DNA of 64,000 bases from Pseudomonas agarici (GCF_900109755.1 NZ_FOAR01000003.1:1-64000), one strand, 5' to 3'. Positions 1 through 8,542 are shown, numbered from the stretch's first letter. Program-made: numbers and translations. Notes: generated by a model not told the origin, from the sequence alone.

Positions 1-345
1 AAAGAGTGGGGCGGCGAGCCGCTGGTTATCTTCGACGGCGATGAGTACTTCTTCGACGAAGACAGCCTGCGCGACTACCTCATCGACAACGACATTGACC
101 TGGCCGACCTGCAGCTTTGCATCTGCGAGCCGAACATGCCCTGCCAGATCGACCCTTGTGACGTCTTCTGCGATGACTTACCAGAGGACGGCGAGATCCG
201 CGACGACCAGTTGATTGCGGCATTCGAGCTGCTGAACGAGATGATCTGCCAGTCCGAGCCATTGTCGTGGTCGCAAGGCGAGTTCGCCGCCTCTCTCCCG
301 CAATCGCTTATTGATGAAGTAGCGGCTGCGCGGGTGACGCCATGA
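1..345 (+). CDS. partial acidic protein of the integrated element
   Basis: An open frame runs in from the left edge with no start in the window and ends at a TGA overlapping the next ATG. The visible 114 residues are very acidic, with many Asp and Glu and scattered Cys, and have no motif I recognise. It sits in a tight same-strand run of small genes leading to an integrase, so it is probably a cargo or early gene of the integrated element. Function is unknown. High acidity is common in small phage inhibitors and DNA mimics, but nothing here proves that. Confidence 0.6.
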   Translation, partial: KEWGGEPLVIFDGDEYFFDEDSLRDYLIDNDIDLADLQLCICEPNMPCQIDPCDVFCDDLPEDGEIRDDQLIAAFELLNEMICQSEPLSWSQGEFAASLPQSLIDEVAAARVTP

Positions 346-395
346 CCGCCGTCGCCCACATGGCCTGGCTCATCTATCGAGGGCCTCGGCGATGA
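342..395 (+). CDS. 17-codon micro-ORF coupled on both sides
   Basis: An ATG at 342 opens a 17-residue frame ending at 395. Its start overlaps the upstream stop as ATGA, and its own stop overlaps the methyltransferase start at 392, again as ATGA. It therefore exactly bridges two genes that would otherwise be 46 bp apart. Such an arrangement can carry ribosomes from one cistron to the next. It may encode a functional micropeptide or serve only as a translational bridge; no database-recognisable motif can be expected at this length. Confidence 0.4.
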   Translation: MTAVAHMAWLIYRGPRR

Positions 396-1525
396 CAGAA
401 CAGCACCGCATTCTGGTTGGTGATTGCATCGACATGATGCGGACTCTGCCAGACCAATCAGTTCAAACATGCGTAACCAGCCCGCCCTACTTCGGCCTAC
501 GCGATTACGGAGTAGACGGACAGATCGGTCTCGAACAAACCCCCGGCGAATTCATCGCTCGTCTGGTCGACGTGTTCCGCGAGGTGCGTCGAGTACTCCG
601 CGACGACGGCACGGCCTGGGTGAATATGGGTGACAGCTACGCCGGCAGTTGGGGTGCACATGGCCGCGACGATATGGGCGTCGGCGTGTCGACGATCAGC
701 CAGCGCCAGGTTATGGCCTCGCAGCGGAAGGCCAAAGCCACCACCCTCGCCGAGTACAAACCGAAGGACCTGATGGGTATGCCGTGGCGCTTGGCGTTCG
801 CACTTCAGGACGACGGTTGGTATCTGCGTCAGGACATCATCTGGCACAAGCCAAACCCAATGCCTGAGTCGACGCGGGACCGGTGCACCAAGGCCCACGA
901 ATACATCTTTCTGCTCAGCAAGGCGCGGCGGTACCACTGCGACATGGAGGCGATACGCGAGCCGGCGATTTATGGCGCCACGCCCACCGGCGTCGGTTTC
1001 GGTCACGGGTTCGACGCAGTGAAGAAGCCGCGGGCAGCGGTACCAACCGGCTGGGATACCTCAACCGGGGACGGTGGCCACGGCGCTTTTCACAAAGATG
1101 GCGCGGAGCGGGCCCGGCGTGACAGTTTCAAGCGAGAGGATTCAAAGCGAGAGCAGGCAATCCCCGGCCAGAATAAAGGCACGCACCGGCCAGACCGCAA
1201 GGAAAGCCAATGGGATACCGCTACGAGGAACAAGCGCAGCGTGTGGACCGTGGCAACCCACAGTTTCAAAGATGCCCACTTCGCCACCTTCCCTCCCGAC
1301 TTGATCCGGCCATGCGTTTTGGCCGGGGCGCCGCGCGGCGGCGTAGTGCTAGACCCTTTCGGCGGCGCCGGTACCACCGCAGTGGTCGCCATGCAGGAAG
1401 GTCGCAAGTCGATCCTGTGTGAGCTCAACCCCGAATATGCCGCGATGGCTGAACGCCGGATAGCGGCGGCCTGGCTCGACGGAGCCGCGCAGATGGACGT
1501 TTTCCACGACGCCGCAAACGCCTAA
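392..1525 (+). CDS. beta-class site-specific DNA methyltransferase
   Basis: A 377-residue amino-methyltransferase. The catalytic motif TSPPY is at residues 29-33, and the AdoMet-binding motif DPFGGAGTT is at 321-329, followed by CELNPEY. Catalytic motif first and AdoMet motif last is the beta-class order (N4-cytosine or N6-adenine methylation). The middle (about 190-280) is basic and low in conservation, as expected for a target-recognition region. No restriction endonuclease gene is adjacent, so it looks like an orphan phage-type methyltransferase. Methylated base and target site cannot be read from sequence. ATG overlaps the micro-ORF stop. Confidence 0.85.
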   Translation: MTEQHRILVGDCIDMMRTLPDQSVQTCVTSPPYFGLRDYGVDGQIGLEQTPGEFIARLVDVFREVRRVLRDDGTAWVNMGDSYAGSWGAHGRDDMGVGVSTISQRQVMASQRKAKATTLAEYKPKDLMGMPWRLAFALQDDGWYLRQDIIWHKPNPMPESTRDRCTKAHEYIFLLSKARRYHCDMEAIREPAIYGATPTGVGFGHGFDAVKKPRAAVPTGWDTSTGDGGHGAFHKDGAERARRDSFKREDSKREQAIPGQNKGTHRPDRKESQWDTATRNKRSVWTVATHSFKDAHFATFPPDLIRPCVLAGAPRGGVVLDPFGGAGTTAVVAMQEGRKSILCELNPEYAAMAERRIAAAWLDGAAQMDVFHDAANA

Positions 1526-1577
1526 CCCCCTCCCCCAACTCAACAGCCTGCCGGTGAACGGCGGGCGAGGAATTCGT

Positions 1578-1805
1578 ATGCCCGTGATCATGATCACAAC
1601 CTCAGTCGCGACCGTTTTTGAAGTGCCTGACGGGGTCGACCTCTTGCAGGTCCGCCGATTAGCGTTATCAGAACTCGGCGATGACGATTGCGCCACCGAC
1701 ACCGTGGCCGTCCAGCACGACAACGTCATGAGCCAGGTCTATCTCGGAGCCGCCGATCGCAAGACGGTTTCCATCTCGCACAGCGTTGTCGACCCAACCG
1801 AATAA
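1578..1805 (+). CDS. small hypothetical protein of the integrated element
   Basis: A 75-residue protein starting MPVIMITT at 1578, preceded by a GCGAGGAA ribosome site. An upstream in-frame ATG at 1554 lacks comparable spacing. It is predicted soluble, with no transmembrane segment or recognised motif. It lies between the methyltransferase and the Rmf-like gene on the same strand and is probably co-transcribed with them. Function unknown. Confidence 0.5.
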   Translation: MPVIMITTSVATVFEVPDGVDLLQVRRLALSELGDDDCATDTVAVQHDNVMSQVYLGAADRKTVSISHSVVDPTE

Positions 1806-1844
1806 CCACCTTCTGCCGCCACGCGCGGCATGGAGCACACACAC

Positions 1845-2030
1845 ATGGCAACTGCAGAACTGCACGGCCAGAAGATCAACCCCTTCGAGCAGGGATACGC
1901 AGCCTTTCTCAAGGGCACGGACATCAAGCAAAACCCGTTCGAAACGGAAAACGACACGTCTCCATGCTCCAAAAAGCAGTGGATTCAAGGCTGGAACAAG
2001 GCACAGCGCGCGACTGGGGGGAAGTCATGA
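1845..2030 (+). CDS. Rmf/CrpP-like small protein
   Basis: A 61-residue protein. The start at 1845 is chosen because GGAG at 1832-1835 lies 9 bp upstream; the ATG at 1830 would overlap that site. The pattern GYAAFLKG, then NPF, a lone Cys, and a KQWIQGW block near the C-terminus resembles the ribosome-modulation-factor-like family (Rmf/CrpP) often carried by phages and plasmids. The resemblance is by pattern only. Its stop overlaps the next start as ATGA, so translation of the two is probably coupled. Whether it binds ribosomes or does something else is not known. Confidence 0.5.
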   Translation: MATAELHGQKINPFEQGYAAFLKGTDIKQNPFETENDTSPCSKKQWIQGWNKAQRATGGKS

Positions 2031-2278
2031 GTGACGAAGCTGAAATTGTCTTTGTAGATGGGCTGGGGAGGATGCTCGGGAGAACCGAGGCTTCGGTCAG
2101 GGAGGGAATCCGGCGCGGCGTTGATTGGCTGCCGAAGGGTTTCAAGATGGGCACCAGGCACTGCTGGCTCAAGGCGGATGTGCGAAAGTTTCTGATCGCG
2201 TGCCGGGATGGCGAGAATAAGGCGCCAAAGGTTGGACGGAAACGCCAGCCGCCGCCGACGCTCCGGGGTGTGGCGTGA
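2027..2278 (+). CDS. small helix-turn-helix protein, candidate excisionase
   Basis: An 83-residue basic protein. Residues around 10-35 (LGRTEASVREGIRRGVDWLP) look like the winged helix-turn-helix of AlpA/Xis-type proteins, and the tail is Lys/Arg/Pro rich. It ends 3 bp from the convergent integrase stop, the place where excisionases of tRNA-integrated elements often lie. It would direct the recombinase toward excision, but that role is inferred from position and size. An alternative is a small transcriptional regulator of the element. Confidence 0.5.
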   Translation: MSDEAEIVFVDGLGRMLGRTEASVREGIRRGVDWLPKGFKMGTRHCWLKADVRKFLIACRDGENKAPKVGRKRQPPPTLRGVA

Positions 2279-2280
2279 TG

Positions 2281-3258
2281 CTACCCCAGCTTTTCGGCCA
2301 GGTCGGTAGGACACAGATGGGTATATCGGCGCAGCATCGACAGGGTTTTATGGCCGGTGATGGATGCCACCTCCATCATCGCAAGCCCGCGCTCGAACAT
2401 CCGACTTGTGGCCTCATGCCGCATATCGTGAAGGCGGAGGTCTTTGATCTTCGCCGCCTCACACGCCAGGGAGAAATAGTTGCTGACGCTGTCCAGCTTC
2501 AAGTGAAAGAATCTGCCGCCGTCAATCGGCGTCGGCAATCCCTCCAAGAGTTCCACCGCCCGCTTTGACAGTGGAACGGATCGGCGCTCGCCGTTCTTCG
2601 TGTCTTCGAGGAATGCAACTTTCCCCCGTATTTGATCCTTGCGCAACATGACCAGCTCGGAGCGGCGCATGGCCGTCTCGACCGCCAGCTCGATGATGAC
2701 TGGCAGTTCGGCATTGATTTCGGCTGCATGCTTGTACAGCGCCTTCAGTTCTGCAGTGGACGGCCGGCGCTCCCGCTGCTTGCTCCCCTTCGGCATTCGG
2801 ATTGACTGGCACGGATTCTTCAGTCCCTCGATGCCCCAGTCCTTCGCCGCTACCGTATAAAGGTGGCTGATCAGGGCAAGGTTCAGGCGGACCGTCGCAG
2901 TGGACTTCCCGGCCTTAAGTTCGGCATCGCGGTAGGCGGCCATATCACTGGACCGGATCGCGGCCAGGGACTTGACGCCATAGTCCGACTTCTGCCACTT
3001 CCTGGCGCGTACCTTCTCTTGGGCGGATCCTTTCTTTGATTCGCTCACCTCATTGATGTAGCGAGTCAGAGCATCGGTGAGCGTGGTGCTCTCAGCTTCC
3101 CGGGTGTCCACGAATCGCTTGCGCGACATATCACCCTCGACCTCGGCCGCCCATCGCTGGGCTTCTGCCTTGGTGTCAAAGGTCGATGAAAGTGTTGGGT
3201 ATCCTTTGCGACGGATCTGGGCTCTCCAGGCGTCGCCGCGTTTTTCGTAGTAGGCCAT
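2281..3258 (-). CDS. int: tyrosine recombinase / phage integrase
   Basis: A 325-residue site-specific recombinase. The start is placed at MAYYEKRG (3258); an in-frame extension to 3339 would translate repeat DNA and is not credible. The N-terminal part (about 1-60) resembles the arm-binding domain and about 60-150 the core-binding domain. The catalytic domain has Arg in MRRSEL (about 199), His277, Arg280, His303 and the nucleophile Tyr312 in RRYTHL. It reads away from a tRNA-Ser gene whose 3' end is 121 bp upstream, the usual layout for integration into a tRNA 3' end. It marks 1-3378 as one end of an integrated element. Confidence 0.93.
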   Translation of the reverse strand: MAYYEKRGDAWRAQIRRKGYPTLSSTFDTKAEAQRWAAEVEGDMSRKRFVDTREAESTTLTDALTRYINEVSESKKGSAQEKVRARKWQKSDYGVKSLAAIRSSDMAAYRDAELKAGKSTATVRLNLALISHLYTVAAKDWGIEGLKNPCQSIRMPKGSKQRERRPSTAELKALYKHAAEINAELPVIIELAVETAMRRSELVMLRKDQIRGKVAFLEDTKNGERRSVPLSKRAVELLEGLPTPIDGGRFFHLKLDSVSNYFSLACEAAKIKDLRLHDMRHEATSRMFERGLAMMEVASITGHKTLSMLRRYTHLCPTDLAEKLG

Positions 3259-3278
3259 CCACCGATAATAGCGTGAGC

Positions 3279-3322
3279 TTGGGGGAATGACATCCGCACC
3301 CAATCCCCCAAAATTCCCCCAA
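3279..3322. repeat. CCCCCAA repeat cluster between integrase and tRNA
   Basis: TTGGGGGAAT (3279-3288) and ATTCCCCCAA (3313-3322) form a perfect 10-bp inverted repeat with a 24-bp spacer. A further direct copy of CCCCCAA lies at 3304-3310. The cluster sits between the integrase start and the tRNA 3' end, where arm-type binding sites of tyrosine recombinases are expected. The role is inferred. Confidence 0.5.
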
Positions 3323-3342
3323 TCTACAACCAAAAACAAAAA

Positions 3343-3369
3343 GCCCCGAGGCAGTTAAGCGCTCGGGGC
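3343..3369 (-). terminator. rho-independent terminator of tRNA-Ser
   Basis: GCCCCGAG (3343-3350) and CTCGGGGC (3362-3369) form a perfect 8-bp stem with an 11-nt loop. On the minus strand it is followed by TTTTTGTTTTTGG. It lies 9 bp past the tRNA-Ser 3' end. Confidence 0.8.
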
Positions 3370-3378
3370 CTTTAAATA

Positions 3379-3468
3379 TGGCGGAGAGATAGGGATTCGA
3401 ACCCTAGGTACCGGTGAAGGTACAACGGATTTCGAATCCGTCCCATTCGGCCACTCTGGCATCTCTCC
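3379..3468 (-). tRNA. tRNA-Ser (anticodon CGA)
   Basis: A 90-nt class II tRNA read on the minus strand. It begins GGAGAGATG and ends with the encoded CCA at 3379-3381. The anticodon loop TTCGAAA carries CGA, the long variable arm is present, and the T-loop GGTTCGAATCC is intact. The adjacent integrase indicates that its 3' end is the attachment site, apparently restored by the element. Confidence 0.95.
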
Positions 3469-3478
3469 AACGGCGCGC

Positions 3479-3507
3479 ATCATAACAACACTTTTGCCTG
3501 AAGCGAA
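3479..3507 (-). promoter_or_regulatory. candidate sigma-70 promoter of tRNA-Ser
   Basis: On the minus strand TTCGCT (3502-3507) and TATGAT (3479-3484) are separated by 17 bp. The -10 lies about 10 bp before the mature 5' end of tRNA-Ser. Assignment is by consensus match only. Confidence 0.45.
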
Positions 3508-3552
3508 GCCCCAATTGCAAAAAAATTACGTGCTATCAAATGCTTGCGTCGA

Positions 3553-4263
3553 TTACAGCGGTACGCCCAGGCGCTTGGCGACTTCCTCGTAAGCTTCGAT
3601 GACATCACCGAGGCCCTGACGGAAGCGGTCCTTGTCCATTTTCTTGCGCGTTTCCTTGTCCCACAGGCGGCAGCCGTCCGGGCTGAACTCGTCACCCAGG
3701 ACGATCTGACCATGGAATACACCGAATTCCAGCTTGAAGTCCACCAGTAGCAAACCGGCGTCGTCGAACAGTTTGCTCAGCACCTCGTTGACTTTGAGCG
3801 ACAGTTCCTTCATGCGCACCAGTTGCTCGGCAGTGCCCCAACCGAATGCTACGACGTGGGATTCGTTGATGAATGGGTCGCCCTTGGCGTCGTCCTTGAG
3901 GAACAGTTCGAAGGTGTAAGGGTCGAGCTTCAGGCCTTCCTCGACACCCAGGCGCTTGACCAGGCTACCCGCCGCGTAGTTGCGCACCACGCACTCCACC
4001 GGGATCATGTCGAGCTTCTTCACCAGGCACTCGTTGTCACCCAGCAGTTTGTCGAATTGGGTCGGCACGCCGGCTTCTTCGAGTTTACGCATGATGAAGG
4101 CATTGAACTTGTTGTTCACCATGCCCTTGCGGTCGAGCTGTTCGATGCGCTTGCCGTCGAACGCCGAGGTGTCGTTGCGAAACAGCAGGATCAAGCGGTC
4201 GGCGTCATCGGTCTTGTAGACCGACTTGGCTTTGCCGCGGTAGAGTTCTTCACGTTTTTCCAT
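3553..4263 (-). CDS. purC: phosphoribosylaminoimidazole-succinocarboxamide synthase (SAICAR synthetase)
   Basis: A 236-residue enzyme of cytosolic purine synthesis that joins aspartate to CAIR using ATP. Visible family marks are YRGKAKSVY near the N-terminus, the [10 protein letters not shown] loop, [13 protein letters not shown] and [10 protein letters not shown], and the length fits the bacterial single-domain family. The start MEKREELY at 4263 is chosen because the frame extends upstream into the next gene. It is the last of four same-strand genes after dapA and bamC, the usual Pseudomonas arrangement, and ends just before tRNA-Ser. Confidence 0.96.
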   Translation of the reverse strand: MEKREELYRGKAKSVYKTDDADRLILLFRNDTSAFDGKRIEQLDRKGMVNNKFNAFIMRKLEEAGVPTQFDKLLGDNECLVKKLDMIPVECVVRNYAAGSLVKRLGVEEGLKLDPYTFELFLKDDAKGDPFINESHVVAFGWGTAEQLVRMKELSLKVNEVLSKLFDDAGLLLVDFKLEFGVFHGQIVLGDEFSPDGCRLWDKETRKKMDKDRFRQGLGDVIEAYEEVAKRLGVPL

Positions 4264-4292
4264 GATGGGCTCCGCTTGTTTAAGTTGTGGGG

Positions 4293-5051
4293 CTAGGCGA
4301 TGTGTCGCCAGTCGAGCCCTGAATCTTGATCGGCCAATTGCAGCCAGTCCGGGTCGCACCCGAGGGTGCCGACAAAACATTGCCGGGCTAGCTGCGGCAG
4401 GTTGTTCTTGCTGCTCAAGTGGGCCAGCACCAGATGTTGCAAGCCTTGCCAACCCAACTGGGCCACCAGGCTCGCGGCCTGGTGATTGTTCAAATGTCCC
4501 CGCTCACCACCGACCCGCTGTTTGAGAAAGGTCGGGTAATGTCCCCGCGCCAGGAGGTCCTGGCAATGGTTGGCCTCGATCATCAGCGCATCGAGGCCAC
4601 TGTAGCTGTCCATGACGCTGGCGCAGTACGATCCCAGGTCGGTCAGTAGGCCGAAGCGCCGCCGACCGTCGTTGAATACATACTGCGTGGGCTCCAGGGC
4701 GTCGTGGGCCACGGCGACGATGTCGATGGCCAGCGAACCGAGCTGTAAGCTCTCGCCACCTGCCACGAAACCCGCAGGTTCGATGGGCTTGCGCATCCCG
4801 CGCAAGGTTCCGCGACTGAGATACACCGGTAGATTGTAGCGCCGAGACAGCAAACCCACGCCATGCACATGGTCGGCATGTTCGTGGGTCACCAGGATCG
4901 CGCTCAGTTGCGCTGGACTCATGCCCAGACGCGCCAGGCGGCGCTCGGTTTCACGCAAGGAGAAACCACAATCGACCAGCACGCAGGTGTCGCCACTGGC
5001 TATCAGTGTGCCGTTCCCTCGGCTGCCACTGCCGAGAACGGCAAAACGCAT
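4293..5051 (-). CDS. MBL-fold metallohydrolase (WalJ/YycJ-like)
   Basis: A 252-residue metallo-beta-lactamase-fold protein. The zinc motif THEHADH is near residue 55, with further metal-ligand candidates AHDAL, LTDLG and EANHC downstream. It starts [13 protein letters not shown], typical of the WalJ/YycJ family of putative nucleases or phosphodiesterases. No signal peptide, so cytosolic. It begins 5 bp after the bamC stop and is probably co-transcribed with dapA-bamC-purC. The physiological substrate is unknown. Confidence 0.8.
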   Translation of the reverse strand: MRFAVLGSGSRGNGTLIASGDTCVLVDCGFSLRETERRLARLGMSPAQLSAILVTHEHADHVHGVGLLSRRYNLPVYLSRGTLRGMRKPIEPAGFVAGGESLQLGSLAIDIVAVAHDALEPTQYVFNDGRRRFGLLTDLGSYCASVMDSYSGLDALMIEANHCQDLLARGHYPTFLKQRVGGERGHLNNHQAASLVAQLGWQGLQHLVLAHLSSKNNLPQLARQCFVGTLGCDPDWLQLADQDSGLDWRHIA

Positions 5052-5056
5052 GGCAA

Positions 5057-6169
5057 TCAGCCCAGGTTGTCTTGAATCACGCCCAACACTTTGCGCGCTA
5101 CTTCAGCCGGCGCCACGGTGTTGATGTCCTTCTCGACCGTCACCTGCACGCTGTCACCGACCTTGCTCAGGCGAACCTGATAACGCTCCGCACGGGCTTC
5201 GATTTCTTCTTTGACCGGTTTGCTGCCAAAGAGCCTGCTGAAGAAGCCGGGCTCTTCGTTTTTCCTCTCGGCTTTTTCCGCCAGGTTGATGTAGTACAGG
5301 CCCAAGCTGCGGTTGATGTCTTCAACGCGCCATTCGCCCTGCTCCAGCGCACGACCGACGCTCGACCAGGCACGGTCCAGGTCTTCGCCGACATTGAGCA
5401 CCGGGTTGCCGCTACCGTCCTGGTTCAGGCTGACACGGCTCGGGGTATCGAAATCACGTGCCGCCAGCAGCGACACCGAACCGCCCTTCTCGGCGCCGCG
5501 GCTCATGCTCGACAGCATTTCGTCGATCAGGATCGAGTCGCGACCGATATTGACCGAACGTGTGGTGAAATCGACATTCGCGGTGCTACCCGCCGGACGC
5601 TCGGCGCTGACGACGTAGATTTCACTGCTATTGCGCTGTACACCTGGCTCGATACGAACCCGCACACGCGCTTCGGTATCGGCGGAGCTGCCGGTGCCCA
5701 AGCGCTGGGCTATGTTTGCGGACAGCTCGTTGGCACGCTGCCAGGCGGTGGTGAACTCGCCGGTCTGCGGGCGCTGGGAGTCGATGCGAAAACCGTTGTC
5801 CTGGAAGAACTGCATGGCCAGCGACCAGACTTCAGCCGGGGCGTGTTGGCCCATGATCCAGCTCGAATCGCCGCTTTTCTGCAGGCTGTAGTCGCTGGCA
5901 CTGGCCGCTGCCTGCAACGGCTGCGGACGCGGTACTTCGTATTCGCCCTTGACCGTTTCGGTGGCGACGTTGCGTGGAATAGGCAACAGCGGGTCGAGAC
6001 GCTTGCTGGTGGAAATATCCGGCGGCAACTGCATGGCAGGTGTCTGTTGCGCCTCCAGGTAATCGCTGCCACGGTCACGGAAGTAACCTTCCGAGCCCCA
6101 AATCCAGCCACAACCGCTGGTGCTGGAGATAATCAAGGCAAGTGCGCAAAGTCCGGCCAATCGCTTCAT
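5057..6169 (-). CDS. bamC: outer membrane assembly lipoprotein BamC
   Basis: A 370-residue lipoprotein of the BAM complex that inserts beta-barrel proteins. The lipobox TSGC places the lipidated Cys at residue 20. The unstructured acidic/proline-rich N-terminal segment (about 21-100) that contacts BamD in Escherichia coli is followed by two helix-grip domains. It is somewhat longer than the E. coli protein (about 344). It lies directly after dapA with a 17-bp gap, the conserved dapA-bamC pairing of gammaproteobacteria. Confidence 0.93.
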   Translation of the reverse strand: MKRLAGLCALALIISSTSGCGWIWGSEGYFRDRGSDYLEAQQTPAMQLPPDISTSKRLDPLLPIPRNVATETVKGEYEVPRPQPLQAAASASDYSLQKSGDSSWIMGQHAPAEVWSLAMQFFQDNGFRIDSQRPQTGEFTTAWQRANELSANIAQRLGTGSSADTEARVRVRIEPGVQRNSSEIYVVSAERPAGSTANVDFTTRSVNIGRDSILIDEMLSSMSRGAEKGGSVSLLAARDFDTPSRVSLNQDGSGNPVLNVGEDLDRAWSSVGRALEQGEWRVEDINRSLGLYYINLAEKAERKNEEPGFFSRLFGSKPVKEEIEARAERYQVRLSKVGDSVQVTVEKDINTVAPAEVARKVLGVIQDNLG

Positions 6170-6186
6170 GCGGTGTATTTCCTCAA

Positions 6187-7065
6187 TTAAACCAGGACGC
6201 CGGACTGACGCAAGGCCTGCCGCAGCGGTTCGTGACTCGGGGTGCTGAGCCAGGTGAGCGGTAGACGGATACCGTCCGGCATCAGGCCCATCTCATGCAG
6301 CGCCCATTTCACGGGAATAGGATTGGATTCGATGAACAGGGTCTTGTTCAGCGGCATCAGTTTCTGGTGGATCGCCCGGGCGGTGACGGCGTCGCCACGC
6401 ATCGCAGCGGCACACAACTCGCTCATTTCACGCGGGGCGACGTTGGCAGTCACCGAGATGTTGCCCTTGCCGCCGAGCAGAATCAGCTCGACCGCGGTGG
6501 CGTCGTCGCCGGAATAGACCAGGAAGTCGCTGCCCACGCCAGCCAGAATCGCCTTGGCACGGTCCAGGTCGCCGGTGGCTTCCTTGATTCCGATGATGTT
6601 CGGCACGGTCGACAGACGAATGACGGTCTCGGCCTGCATATCGCAAGCGGTACGGCCTGGTACGTTGTACAGGATCTGCGGGATATCGACGGCTTCGGCA
6701 ATGGTTCGAAAATGCTGGTACAGGCCTTCCTGAGTCGGCTTGTTGTAGTAGGGGGTAACCAGCAGGCAGGCGTCGGCACCGGCGGTTTTCGCATTGGTGG
6801 TCAGTTCGATCGCTTCACGCGTCGAGTTGGCACCCGTGCCGGCGATCACCGGAATGCGCCCCGCCACCCGGTCAACCACACGACGAATCACTTCGATGTG
6901 TTCGTGCACGTCAAGGGTAGCCGACTCACCTGTGGTGCCGACCGCGACAATGGCGTTGGTGCCGTTTTGCAGGTGGAAGTCCACCAGTTTGCTCAGGCTG
7001 TCCCAGTCAAGACGACCCTGTGCATCCATGGGTGTGACCAGTGCCACCATACTGCCCGCAATCAT
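6187..7065 (-). CDS. dapA: 4-hydroxy-tetrahydrodipicolinate synthase
   Basis: A 292-residue class I aldolase condensing pyruvate with aspartate semialdehyde, the first committed step to lysine and diaminopimelate. The Schiff-base Lys161 lies in GIKEATG and the proton-relay Tyr133 in ILYNVPG; the GTTGES loop is at 43-48. The start MIAGSMVAL at 7065 gives the standard length; the in-frame extension to 7113 is not needed. It heads the dapA-bamC-hydrolase-purC run and diverges from gcvR. Confidence 0.96.
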   Translation of the reverse strand: MIAGSMVALVTPMDAQGRLDWDSLSKLVDFHLQNGTNAIVAVGTTGESATLDVHEHIEVIRRVVDRVAGRIPVIAGTGANSTREAIELTTNAKTAGADACLLVTPYYNKPTQEGLYQHFRTIAEAVDIPQILYNVPGRTACDMQAETVIRLSTVPNIIGIKEATGDLDRAKAILAGVGSDFLVYSGDDATAVELILLGGKGNISVTANVAPREMSELCAAAMRGDAVTARAIHQKLMPLNKTLFIESNPIPVKWALHEMGLMPDGIRLPLTWLSTPSHEPLRQALRQSGVLV

Positions 7066-7392
7066 GCAACCGCTCCTGCCGGAAAAAGAGAGCGGTAATG
7101 GTACTGGCGCCATCAGCCTTGTACAAGCGAAGTACTCACCATGAGCATTCCCCTTGGCGCTGCTTTTCGCTACCCTTCAGACTTTGATCGGTACTGAGTC
7201 AGTCACGCGCCAGGTTTCAGCCTTCCTTTTCGCTGCCCGAAACCCGATCCAGCCTTGCCATTGCTCGCTCTCGCCCTTGCCTGAGCCCGGCGCAAGCGTT
7301 TGATCCACGGCGAGGTCAATGACTTGTGAATACCGGAACCCGACCCGCGACGCCCCTGTCGTACCGACCGCTCATCGCTTTAGGAATGCTGC
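7066..7392. other. dapA/gcvR divergent intergenic region
   Basis: A 327-bp gap between divergent genes. It must hold both promoters, but I see no strong consensus match, no RNA gene and no credible small ORF in it. Confidence 0.5.
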
Positions 7393-7953
7393 ATGTCCAC
7401 CCCCACAGTCCGCGAACAATTCCTTGTTATCAGTGCCCTCGGCGCCAACCCCATGGAGCTGACCAACGTCCTGTGTCGCGCCAGCCATGAAAATCGCTGC
7501 GCCGTCGTGACCTCGCGTCTGACCCGCCACGGTGAGTACAGTGCGTTGGTCCTGCAGATTTCCGGCAGTTGGGATGCCCTGGCTCGCCTCGAAGCGGGCC
7601 TGCCGAACCTGGCGAAAAAGCACGCCCTGATCGTCAGCATGGTGCGCAGCGGTGCTCTGGAGAATCGTCCACAGGCACTGCCTTACGTCGCTTATGTCAG
7701 CTCGGCCTATCGCTCGGACATCATCAACGAGTTGTGTCAGTTTTTCATCGACCACAACGTCGAGCTGGAAAACCTCACTTGCGACACCTACCTGGCGCCG
7801 CAGACCGGCGGCACCATGCTCAACGCCACCTTTACCGTGACCCTGCCGGCCGGTGTGCAGATCAGTTGGCTGCGCGACCAGTTCCTGGATTTCGCCGACG
7901 CGATGAACCTCGACGCGCTGATCGAACCGTGGCGCCCACAAAATCCCATGTAA
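7393..7953 (+). CDS. gcvR: GcvR-like ACT-domain regulator of glycine cleavage
   Basis: A 186-residue protein with two ACT-like domains (about 8-85 and 95-175) and no DNA-binding domain, matching the GcvR family. In E. coli GcvR binds GcvA and blocks activation of the glycine cleavage operon when glycine is low. The start at 7393 has TAGGAA 9 bp upstream. It is 9 bp ahead of bcp, and the dapA-gcvR-bcp order is typical of Pseudomonas. The exact partner here is unverified. Confidence 0.8.
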   Translation: MSTPTVREQFLVISALGANPMELTNVLCRASHENRCAVVTSRLTRHGEYSALVLQISGSWDALARLEAGLPNLAKKHALIVSMVRSGALENRPQALPYVAYVSSAYRSDIINELCQFFIDHNVELENLTCDTYLAPQTGGTMLNATFTVTLPAGVQISWLRDQFLDFADAMNLDALIEPWRPQNPM

Positions 7954-7962
7954 GGAGCCAGC

Positions 7963-8436
7963 ATGGCCGTTTTCATCAATGAAGCCGTCACCGATTTCCA
8001 GGCGCCGGCCACCAGCGGGCAAACCGTCAGCCTCGCTGCCCTCAAGGGCAAGCAGGTGGTGCTCTACTTCTATCCGAAGGACAGCACTCCCGGCTGCACC
8101 ACCGAAGGCCAGGACTTTCGCGACCAATACGCAGCGTTCAAGGCCGCCAATACCGAGGTTTTCGGTGTTTCGCGCGACAGCCTGAAATCCCACGAGAACT
8201 TCAAGAGTAAGCAGGCGTTTGCGTTCGAGTTGATCAGTGACAAGGATGAAGCTGTCTGCCAGCTATTCGACGTGATCAAGCTGAAGAAGCTCTACGGCAA
8301 GGAATACCTGGGTGTCGAGCGCAGCACCTTCCTGATCGATGCCAAAAGCGTGTTGCGTCAGGAATGGCGTGGCGTGAAGGTGCCGGGCCATGTAGATGCG
8401 GTACTGGCAGCGGCCCAGATGCTGAACAAAGCCTGA
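7963..8436 (+). CDS. bcp: thioredoxin-dependent peroxiredoxin, BCP/PrxQ family
   Basis: A 157-residue cytosolic thiol peroxidase that reduces hydrogen and organic peroxides. The peroxidatic Cys45 lies in STPGCTTE. The position of the resolving Cys50 of E. coli BCP is Gln here, so resolution must use another thiol (Cys97 or an external partner). AAGGAG precedes the ATG by 7 bp. It follows gcvR by 9 bp and is probably co-transcribed with it. Confidence 0.92.
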   Translation: MAVFINEAVTDFQAPATSGQTVSLAALKGKQVVLYFYPKDSTPGCTTEGQDFRDQYAAFKAANTEVFGVSRDSLKSHENFKSKQAFAFELISDKDEAVCQLFDVIKLKKLYGKEYLGVERSTFLIDAKSVLRQEWRGVKVPGHVDAVLAAAQMLNKA

Positions 8437-8477
8437 TCTCTACAGCGTTGGTATGAGCAGGCTCGCGTGCTGACTTG

Positions 8478-8520
8478 TCCGCGAAGAGGCCGGCAAGGCT
8501 TCGCGGGCAAGCTCCACTAC
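8478..8520. repeat. REP-like palindromic element
   Basis: On the minus strand this region reads TAGTGGAGCTTGCCCGCGAA, the familiar head of Pseudomonas REP sequences, followed by an imperfect inverted partner containing TTCGCGGA. It lies between the convergent ends of bcp and the permease gene, the usual place for such extragenic repeats. Confidence 0.65.
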
Positions 8521-8542
8521 CAATGCCCTCTCAACTTAGCGA

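Noticed and set aside
3259..3339. N-terminal extension of the integrase to 3339
   Set aside because: It would translate the CCCCCAA repeat cluster, has no ribosome site, and breaks the typical MAYYEKRG start of this integrase group.
5006..6190. 394-codon frame antisense to bamC
   Set aside because: High-G+C shadow frame; the minus strand encodes an unmistakable BamC with a lipobox.
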